Assembly (NCBI GenBank): GCA_903868655.1
Contig: CAIPWG010000156.1
Location: 1-5,785 of the forward strand
Direction: 5' to 3'
Length of the DNA stretch: 5,785 nt
From: an uncultured Sphingomonadales bacterium
GTDB lineage: Bacteria > Pseudomonadota > Alphaproteobacteria > Sphingomonadales > Sphingomonadaceae
A program made the position numbers and the translations under genes. Shown here in pieces: positions 1 to 4,202 of the stretch (its first letter is position 1; every line of letters begins with the position of its first letter). The notes under the pieces are model-generated. The model saw nothing but the letters and a program-made list of their open reading frames with translations. It was not told the origin of the DNA and did not search any database.

Positions 1-138
1 ATCGGCGCCGATCCAATCCAGTTGGCGGCCGCGCTGGCGTTTATTCTGCTGCTGGCAAGCTTTGCCACCGGTTTTGCGGCACAGTGGCCATCGGCCCGGC
101 TGCGCCCCCCGCTCCGCGCTCCGCCCGCGCTGGCGTAA
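1..138 (+). CDS. C-terminal fragment of a small membrane protein, possibly DUF2946-like (5' end outside window)
   Basis: Frame 1 is open from the left edge to a TAA at 136-138 and gives 45 residues. It starts with a short polar stretch (IGADPIQ), then a hydrophobic helix (about residues 8-27, rich in Ala, Leu and Phe), then a Pro/Arg-rich tail ending RPPLRAPPALA. A late membrane helix followed by a short RPP..RAPP tail resembles what I recall of DUF2946 proteins, small membrane proteins often found beside TonB-dependent copper receptors, but the fragment is too short to be sure. It lies 125 bp upstream of the outer-membrane protein gene on the same strand, so the two may share a metal-related envelope role; this is inference. 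The start and most of the protein lie outside the window. I am fairly confident that it is coding and not confident of the family. Confidence 0.45.
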   Translation: MGADPIQLAAALAFILLLASFATGFAAQWPSARLRPPLRAPPALA

Positions 139-184
139 AGAGCAAGCCCCGGACCCGGTTCGGGCCAGACACTCGCATATATCG

Positions 185-208
185 GGCGCAGCCGATGATC
201 GCTGCGCC
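185..208. repeat. 8-bp inverted repeat in the leader of the outer-membrane protein gene
   Basis: GGCGCAGC (185-192) and GCTGCGCC (201-208) are perfect reverse complements around an 8-nt spacer. The element lies 55 bp upstream of the ATG at 264 and 46 bp after the upstream stop. No T-run follows, so it is not a canonical intrinsic terminator. It could be an operator, an mRNA leader hairpin or a chance GC-rich repeat. Confidence 0.3.
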
Positions 209-263
209 GCACGGATCGAGACACGCGCAGGTTTGCCTGCCAGCCTCGCCATGAGGGCCTATA

Positions 264-1139
264 ATGACACGTTTTTCCCGCGCCTTGCGCGCAAGCCTTG
301 CTTTGTTCGCCACCCTCGCCCCTGCCAGCGCCTTTGCCTGCGCGTGCGGCTGCGGCATTTTTGATGCGGGCGTAACCGGCATCACGCCGCAGGATTCCGA
401 CAGCGGCTTATCGATCTTTGCCCGTTTCAGCGCGATGGATCAGAAAACCAACCACGAACAAGGGCACATCGCTAATGCTGTGGATAACAGCGATGCCCGG
501 ATTCAGACCAATTTCTACACTGTGGGCGCCAATTATGTGATCAATCACAAGTGGATGATCATGGCTGAATTGCCGCTGGTCCAACGCAAATTCACCACCA
601 CGGGTGCCGATGCCAGTGGCAATCCCGTGATCGAAACTGTGCCGTTGACTGATCTGGGCGACGCCATGCTGCGGGTGACATACGCCGGGTTTTCGCCGGC
701 TATGTCTACCGGGCTTGGTCTCGGTATCAAACTGCCGACCGGGCGCGCGACCAGCCCGACCGACCAATATGGCGGGTTGCCATATGACCATGACACGTTG
801 CCGGGTACCGGCAGCACCGATCTGGAAATAAGCGGTTATCATCTTGGCCATGTTGCGAGCACGGTTCGCTGGTTTGTGCAGGCGCAATATCGGTTCGCAG
901 TGGCGACGCGCGATGGCTATCGCCCGGGCAACGAGTTCAATGTCAGCGCGGGTCTGACATATGATTTGCCAGCGGGCGCCACGGTCGTCTCGCCGACGCT
1001 TGCGATGATTGGTTCGGCGCGCGCGCGCGACACCTCAGACGGTGGCCCATCGCTCAATTCCGGCTATCAGCGCCTGCTGATCGCGCCGGTCCTGCGTGTG
1101 CATATCACGCGCAAGCTGTCAGTTTATGGCGATGTCTAA
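264..1139 (+). CDS. Outer-membrane beta-barrel protein with CACGCG mature N terminus, truncated by an in-frame TAA
   Basis: As read, the protein has 291 residues. Residues 1-25 form a Sec signal peptide (MTRFSR start, hydrophobic core, ASAFA cleavage site), so the mature protein would begin with CACGCG (residues 26-31), a cluster of three Cys that could bind metal. The rest has alternating amphipathic strands with Gly/Asp turns, typical of a beta-barrel, and a conserved-looking block LGLGIKLPTG (151-160) followed by LPGTGSTDLE (179-188). I recall this layout in uncharacterised outer-membrane proteins often labelled transporter; no substrate is known to me. The start at 264 is supported by GAGGG at 253-257 with 6 nt spacing. 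The frame ends at TAA 1137-1139, before the last barrel strand. The next 36 codons in the same frame look like the missing end, so the gene is probably a recent nonsense mutant. As made, the barrel lacks its terminal aromatic residue and is likely to fold or insert poorly. Confidence 0.8.
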   Translation: MTRFSRALRASLALFATLAPASAFACACGCGIFDAGVTGITPQDSDSGLSIFARFSAMDQKTNHEQGHIANAVDNSDARIQTNFYTVGANYVINHKWMIMAELPLVQRKFTTTGADASGNPVIETVPLTDLGDAMLRVTYAGFSPAMSTGLGLGIKLPTGRATSPTDQYGGLPYDHDTLPGTGSTDLEISGYHLGHVASTVRWFVQAQYRFAVATRDGYRPGNEFNVSAGLTYDLPAGATVVSPTLAMIGSARARDTSDGGPSLNSGYQRLLIAPVLRVHITRKLSVYGDV

Positions 1140-1250
1140 TTGCCAGTGGCCCAATACGTTAATTCTGCGCGGCCTTCAGACCATGCGGATTCGATGGGTC
1201 AGCTGGTGGCGCCGGTTTCGTTCAAACTTCAGGTCAATTACGGCTTCTGA
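1140..1250 (+). pseudogene. Severed C-terminal end of the outer-membrane barrel gene, in frame after the TAA
   Basis: Directly after the TAA the same frame stays open for 36 codons to TGA at 1248-1250. It reads LPVAQYVN, then an Asp/His-containing turn, then QLVAPVSFKLQVNYGF. The last ten residues alternate hydrophobic and polar positions and end in Phe, which is the recognised C-terminal signature of barrels handled by the BAM complex. Joined to the upstream part with one residue in place of the stop, the product would be 328 residues. From memory, relatives have a DVE-x-PV type sequence at the junction, so a GAA to TAA change is the simplest explanation; CAA or AAA are also one base away. 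No start codon or Shine-Dalgarno sequence suggests separate translation of this piece. Confidence 0.75.
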
Positions 1251-1276
1251 CGCGATTGCAGTGCGACCTGAAAAGA

Positions 1277-1308
1277 AAAGCCGGCGACCGGTTGCAGTCG
1301 CCGGCTTT
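1277..1308 (-). terminator. Strong stem-loop, likely bidirectional terminator, better on the minus strand
   Basis: AAAGCCGGCGAC (1277-1288) and GTCGCCGGCTTT (1297-1308) form a perfect 12-bp stem around an 8-nt loop. Read on the minus strand, the stem runs into TTTTCTTTT, a good U-tract. Read on the plus strand, only TTT is present before CA. It sits 26 bp after the ancestral TGA (1250) of the outer-membrane gene, so it may end that transcript as well. The better U-tract on the minus strand suggests a leftward transcript ends here, which fits the small minus-strand ORF whose stop codon touches the stem. Confidence 0.75.
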
Positions 1309-1412
1309 CAAGTTCGATGCGACCAAGGCCCGACGGGGTCGACGTCGGAAAGGTCCTGATCCTCATCGCCAAACCCGGGGAAGGGTAGCACGGCGAAGCG
1401 GCCGGTTTGCAT
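1308..1412 (-). CDS. Possible 34-residue acidic small protein or gene remnant
   Basis: An ATG at 1412 (minus strand) opens 34 codons to TGA at 1310-1308. The product starts MQTGRFAVLPF, has an acidic middle (GDEDQDLSDVD) and ends PVGPWSHRT. The stop codon overlaps the first base of the terminator stem, with a good U-tract beyond, the usual layout of a real gene end. The composition looks protein-like, unlike most shadow frames here. Weak points: no clear Shine-Dalgarno sequence before 1412, and an in-frame TAG just upstream (TAG, four codons, ATG). A better-supported ATG at 1444 (GAGGG at 1455-1451, 6 nt spacing) is in another frame that runs straight through the terminator. One possibility is a short gene starting at 1444 that has since suffered a frameshift near 1412. 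I recognise no family. Confidence 0.3.
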   Translation of the reverse strand: MQTGRFAVLPFPGFGDEDQDLSDVDPVGPWSHRT

Positions 1413-1457
1413 CTTGCTGCTGGCCTAAGGTGCCGCCTCGCCATGGCAAACCCTCGG

Positions 1458-1487
1458 AATCTACGCAGACCGATCAGTCCCTGTCAG
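1458..1487 (-). promoter_or_regulatory. Weak candidate sigma-70-type promoter for the leftward transcript
   Basis: On the minus strand CTGACA (1487-1482, five of six matches to TTGACA) is followed after 18 bp by TAGATT (1463-1458, four of six matches to TATAAT). Transcription would start near 1451, just ahead of the ATG at 1444 and about 40 nt ahead of the ATG at 1412. The match is modest and such pairs arise by chance; its position before a small ORF with a terminator is the main support. Confidence 0.2.
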
Positions 1488-1566
1488 CACCGTACAATCC
1501 GAGGCTGCTGCCACAGATGCGCAGCCCTTAGCGCTCAATTTCCCTATTGCGTGAAGCGAGATTGCC

Positions 1567-2127
1567 ATGGTTTTACCCGACGATCAGAACGCCGGCATTG
1601 TTGCCACTTTCGACACCCATGCCGCTGCCGAAGCGGCGGTGAAAGAACTCGGCCTGGCTGGCTTTGAGATCACCCGCCTCAGCGTGGTCGGCAAAGGCTA
1701 TCATGTTGACGAACAGGTCACCGGGTTTTTCAACATCGGCGACAGGGTTCGGTTCTGGGGCACGCGCGGGGCGTTCTGGGGCGGGTTATGGAGCCTGTTT
1801 TTTGGTGGCCTGTTTGTCAGCGTCCCCTTGGTCGGCCCCGTGGTTGCGCTGGGCTATGTCGCTACGATCATCATCGGCGCGCTCGAAGGCGCTGTGCTGG
1901 TTGGCGGGGTCAGCGCCATTTCGGCCGCGCTTTACAGTATCGGTATCCCACGCGACAGCGTGCTGGCATATGAAACCGCGGTTGCAGCCGATGGCTTTCT
2001 GGTGATGGCACATGACACACCCGCACGGGTCGCAACCGCGCGGAGCATACTCGAACGGGCGGGTGCTGCGAAAGTCGACATTCATCACGGACTGAAGCCT
2101 CCGGCTTTGGCCGCAAACGGGGTCTGA
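1567..2127 (+). CDS. Two-helix glycine-rich membrane protein, general-stress-type (YflT/DUF1269-like)
   Basis: The 186-residue protein has three parts. Residues 9-50 form an alpha/beta segment (IVATFDTHAAAEAAVKEL, then ITRLSVVGKGYH), resembling the half ferredoxin-like fold of heat-induced stress protein YflT. Residues 69-124 hold two membrane helices rich in Gly, with GLWSLFFGGLF in the first and IIIGALEGAVLVGG in the second, joined by a short turn. Residues 128-173 form a second alpha/beta segment containing GFLVMAHDT and an Arg/Ala-rich helix. This layout is common in proteins annotated as general stress or hypothetical membrane proteins in Alphaproteobacteria; the function is unknown. There is no signal peptide. 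The start at 1567 follows GCGAG at 1556-1560 with 6 nt spacing, and the N-terminal fold begins soon after. The gene appears monocistronic and meets the next gene tail to tail, 13 bp away. I see no EcfG-type GGAAC..CGTT promoter ahead of it, so stress control is not shown by the sequence. Confidence 0.75.
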   Translation: MVLPDDQNAGIVATFDTHAAAEAAVKELGLAGFEITRLSVVGKGYHVDEQVTGFFNIGDRVRFWGTRGAFWGGLWSLFFGGLFVSVPLVGPVVALGYVATIIIGALEGAVLVGGVSAISAALYSIGIPRDSVLAYETAVAADGFLVMAHDTPARVATARSILERAGAAKVDIHHGLKPPALAANGV

Positions 2128-2140
2128 TCTCCCGCCCCGG

Positions 2141-2548
2141 TTACTCGCGATCGAGCCAGTCGGCGAAGGTTTCGCCGACTTGAGACAGGCCTTCTTCGAG
2201 ATAATCGCTGACCAGCGGGATCGAAGCGATAAATTCGCCGATGTGCGCGCGATCGATCTCGCCCGCTTCTGTGCGTGCAGCCTGCCATTCGTTCAGCGTG
2301 AAATCGCCGCGGCCGAGCAGCACCAGTGCGACCAGATCGACTTGTTCGTCGTCGTTCAGATCGTCGACAGCGCCGATCAGTTCGCGGCGGGTATCATCAC
2401 CCGGGCCGAACTCCAGCGCATCGATGCTGGCATCGTCGGTCGGGTTTGATCCGCTGTCCGGGTCGGTCTGTGCCACTTTGGCGTCGTATTGGCGGGCCTT
2501 TTCGACAATCGCAAAGGCGCTGTCGACGGCAATGGTCAGGGTGGGCAT
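2141..2548 (-). CDS. Acidic DUF3775-family protein
   Basis: The 135-residue cytoplasmic protein starts MPTLTIAVDSAFAIVEKARQ, has an acidic, low-complexity stretch (about residues 28-52, many Asp, Ser and Pro), then a helical domain. LDLVALV-type residues 69-80 lead into LGRGDFTLNEWQAAR (78-92), and the C terminus reads GEFIASIPLVSDYLEEGL (104-121) then WLDRE. The pattern of a Leu-rich helix, GRGDFT..EW and a final helix with SDYLEEGL matches what I know of DUF3775, a family of unknown function in Alphaproteobacteria. There are no membrane segments or catalytic motifs. The frame is open upstream to 2743, but the ATG at 2548 is preferred: it begins the family-like sequence, has a GGAAAG 9 nt upstream, and the upstream translation is Arg-rich and unlike a protein domain. 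An alternative start at 2599-2608 would add about 20 residues. The gene is divergent from the glycosyltransferase and convergent with the membrane protein. Confidence 0.75.
   Translation of the reverse strand: MPTLTIAVDSAFAIVEKARQYDAKVAQTDPDSGSNPTDDASIDALEFGPGDDTRRELIGAVDDLNDDEQVDLVALVLLGRGDFTLNEWQAARTEAGEIDRAHIGEFIASIPLVSDYLEEGLSQVGETFADWLDRE
2158..2180. repeat. Perfect 10-bp hairpin in the overlap zone of two convergent genes
   Basis: AGTCGGCGAA (2158-2167) and TTCGCCGACT (2171-2180) pair perfectly around a 3-nt loop. It lies within the last codons of the DUF3775 gene (about residues 123-131) and 31 bp past the stop of the membrane-protein gene. No T-run follows on either strand. It may slow or end rightward transcription, or block 3' exonucleases on the plus-strand mRNA; this is inference. 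Confidence 0.45.
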
Positions 2549-2614
2549 GGTGGTGGGCTTTCCAATCAAGGCATGGTGCCCTTTTGTCTTGCGCATGCTG
2601 ATCGGCATGGCAGC

Positions 2615-2674
2615 AGCCCCGGAAACTACCCAGCAGATCCGCAAATAGCGTCTTCGGAGGTATATTCCGGGGCT
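2615..2674. other. 60-nt imperfect hairpin in the divergent intergenic region
   Basis: The outer arms AGCCCCGGAA (2615-2624) and TTCCGGGGCT (2665-2674) are perfect reverse complements 40 nt apart. Further pairing is nested inside: TACC (2627-2630) with GGTA (2659-2662) after a 2x2 internal loop, then TCCG (2638-2641) with CGGA (2655-2658) after a 7-nt one-sided bulge, closing a 13-nt loop. On the plus strand the element is followed by TTTG, a short U-tract. On the minus strand it lies 66 nt upstream of the DUF3775 start and could be a structured leader. It could be a leader RNA element, a small RNA terminator, or a pair of operator half-sites about five helical turns apart. Confidence 0.4.
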
Positions 2675-2807
2675 TTTGTGGCCTGCCTGTGGCCGTAAGC
2701 TTCTCTTTCGAAACAGGATTGGGTGGGATTGCTGGTGGGCCAACCACGATGCCGATCGCAGGATCGCGCGCGTGGGGCTGGACTGCGTCCCGATACCCCG
2801 AACACAC

Positions 2808-2811
2808 GGAG
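2808..2811 (+). promoter_or_regulatory. Shine-Dalgarno GGAG fixing the glycosyltransferase start
   Basis: GGAG at 2808-2811 lies 7 nt before the ATG at 2819. The frame is open further upstream to 2723, but that extra 32-residue stretch is Arg/Pro-rich, lacks a ribosome binding site and does not look like a protein domain, so the shorter start is preferred. Confidence 0.65.
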
Positions 2812-2818
2812 CCTCCCC

Positions 2819-4099
2819 ATGACCGGCATGACACTTCGAACGCCCGCCACTCTCCCGGCCGCAAGTCCAGGGCCCGCACTTGCACCGCTGGGCGATATCG
2901 CGCGCACGGCAGTCCTCCGCCCGTTACGCGTCGCGTTCGTGGGCAATTCGCTGCCACGCCGTTGCGGTATCGCCACCTTTACGACCGATCTGGAACAGGC
3001 GGTCCACGCGCTTGCCGATGTTGTGGATACCGGAATTTTCGCGATGTGCGATCCGGGCGAAGAATACGACTGGCCCGGCTCGGTGCGCATGAGCATCGAT
3101 CAGGACAACCTTGACGACTATCGCGCCGCTGCCGACTTCATCAATCGGGGCGGGTTTGACGTGGTTTGCCTGCAACACGAATTCGGGATTTTCGGCGGAG
3201 CCGCAGGCAATTTCGTGCTGGGGCTGCTGGCCACGCTGACGGTTCCGGTGGTCACCACCCTGCACACCGTGCTGGTCGAGCCGACCGCGACCCAACGCGT
3301 GGTGATGCGATCCATTCTGGCGCGGTCGGCGCGGGTCGTGGTGATGGCGCGGATGGGGCGCGATATCCTGACCGCGGTCTATGGTGCAGATCCGGCACAG
3401 ATCGTGGTGATTGCGCATGGCATTCCGGATGCGCCGCTTGAATCGTCCGACCGGGCCAAGCAAAAAATCGGCTTCGCCGGGCGCGAAGTGATCCTGACAT
3501 TTGGTCTGATCAGCCCGGGCAAGGGCATCGAGACGATGATCGAGGCGATGCCCGCGATCGTCGCGGCGGCACCCGATGCGGTCTATGTGGTGATGGGCGC
3601 GACCCACCCGCATTTGCTGCGCGATGCCGGCGAAGCTTACCGCGAAAGTTTGATGGCGCGTGTCGAAGCCTTGGGGTTGAGCCGCAATGTGGTGTTTATC
3701 AACCGGTTCGTCGATCGGCCCGAATTGCTCGAACATATTGCGATGTGCGATGTCTATGTCACTCCCTATCTGGAAGCGGCGCAATTGACTTCGGGCACGC
3801 TTGCCTGGTCGCACGGCCAGGGACGGCCCGTGGTGTCGACTCCCTATTGGCATGCCGCCGAATTGCTGGCCGATGGATCAGGCATTCTTGTTCCGTTCCA
3901 CGATTCCGAACGGCTGGGCGCGGCGGTGCTGGCGCTGGTCTGCGATGCGCCCGCGCGGCTGGCGATGGGGCGCAAGGCCTATGCCGCCAGCCGGTCAACC
4001 GTTTGGGCGCAGACTGCGCAACGTTATGTCGAATGCTTTCGCACGGTGTGCCGCAAGGACCGCCTGCAATTGGTCGGCCGGACAGTGGGCGTGGCCTGA
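2819..4099 (+). CDS. Family 4 (GT-B fold) glycosyltransferase
   Basis: This 426-residue cytoplasmic enzyme would move a sugar from a nucleotide-sugar donor to a carbohydrate acceptor. After a flexible Ala/Pro-rich N terminus (1-34), the first Rossmann domain starts at RVAFVGNSLPRRCGIATFT (37-55), the usual glycine-containing acceptor loop. LQHEFGIFGGAAG (118-130) and VVTTLHTVL (144-152) follow. HGIP (200-203) marks the domain hinge, and the second domain opens with ILTFGLISPGKGIE (225-238), the donor-binding loop with its Lys (K235). The typical E-x7-E site maps to YLEAAQLTSGTLAWS (317-331): the first Glu is E319, but the position eight residues on is Thr. PVVSTPYWHAAELL (337-350) and GILVPF (355-360) close the nucleotide site. 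From memory this LQHEFGIFGG / PYWHAAELL subgroup is often encoded beside GH130 glycoside phosphorylases, but no such gene is visible here. It stands alone between a divergent gene and a convergent gene. Donor and product cannot be told. Confidence 0.85.
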   Translation: MTGMTLRTPATLPAASPGPALAPLGDIARTAVLRPLRVAFVGNSLPRRCGIATFTTDLEQAVHALADVVDTGIFAMCDPGEEYDWPGSVRMSIDQDNLDDYRAAADFINRGGFDVVCLQHEFGIFGGAAGNFVLGLLATLTVPVVTTLHTVLVEPTATQRVVMRSILARSARVVVMARMGRDILTAVYGADPAQIVVIAHGIPDAPLESSDRAKQKIGFAGREVILTFGLISPGKGIETMIEAMPAIVAAAPDAVYVVMGATHPHLLRDAGEAYRESLMARVEALGLSRNVVFINRFVDRPELLEHIAMCDVYVTPYLEAAQLTSGTLAWSHGQGRPVVSTPYWHAAELLADGSGILVPFHDSERLGAAVLALVCDAPARLAMGRKAYAASRSTVWAQTAQRYVECFRTVCRKDRLQLVGRTVGVA

Positions 4100-4122
4100 T
4101 CCTGGTTTGATGGGGACGACAA

Positions 4123-4144
4123 CCGCCCGCACGTGTGTGGGCGG
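4123..4144. terminator. Hairpin just after the glycosyltransferase gene
   Basis: CCGCCCGCAC (4123-4132) can pair with GTGTGGGCGG (4135-4144) over about 8-10 bp, including one G-U pair, with a very small loop. It starts 24 nt after the glycosyltransferase stop. No T-run follows, so it is at best a non-canonical or Rho-assisted terminator. Confidence 0.4.
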
Positions 4145-4160
4145 GCCGCATCGCAGCAAG

Positions 4161-4191
4161 GCGGTGCGGGTGTGCAAAAACCCTGCACCGC
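4161..4191. terminator. Second hairpin in the convergent gap, likely transcript end
   Basis: GCGGTGCGGG (4161-4170) pairs with CCCTGCACCGC (4181-4191) as 7 plus 3 bp with one bulged T, around a 10-nt loop. It begins 12 nt beyond the minus-strand signalling gene's stop and 62 nt beyond the glycosyltransferase stop, the expected place for termination from either side. The A-run lies in the loop, not after the stem, so it is not a textbook intrinsic terminator. Confidence 0.45.
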
Positions 4192-4202
4192 GCGACTTGC
4201 CG

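Noticed and set aside
178..183. TATATC as a -10 box for the outer-membrane protein gene
   Set aside because: The region 17 bp upstream reads CCCGGT and does not resemble a -35 element.
408..887. Minus-strand open frame of 159 codons opposite the outer-membrane protein gene
   Set aside because: No recognisable domain or ribosome binding site; the plus strand has a signal peptide and barrel pattern over the same bases.
1238..1444. 68-codon minus-strand frame starting at 1444 as a complete gene
   Set aside because: It has a good Shine-Dalgarno sequence, but its sequence is Arg/Pro/Ser-rich and it runs straight through the strong stem-loop; I kept it only as a possible start of a frameshifted gene.
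1493..1498. TACAAT as a -10 box for the membrane-protein gene at 1567
   Set aside because: Five of six matches, but no acceptable -35 element at 16-18 bp spacing; not strong enough to report as a promoter.
2549..2743. Upstream extension of the DUF3775 frame to 200 residues
   Set aside because: The added sequence is basic and low in protein character and overlaps the 60-nt hairpin; the family-like sequence begins at the ATG at 2548.
2733..2746. 14-bp near-palindrome TGGTGGGCCAACCA as an operator upstream of the glycosyltransferase
   Set aside because: One mismatched pair and GC-rich composition; no second copy seen in the window, so chance is a sufficient explanation.
2723..2818. Upstream extension of the glycosyltransferase frame (32 extra residues)
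   Set aside because: The extension is Arg/Pro-rich with no domain character and no ribosome binding site, while the ATG at 2819 has GGAG at 7 nt spacing.
2924..3853. Long minus-strand open frame of 309 codons opposite the glycosyltransferase
   Set aside because: It is His/Arg/Gln-rich, typical of the antisense frame of GC-rich genes, and lies fully inside a gene with clear GT4 motifs.
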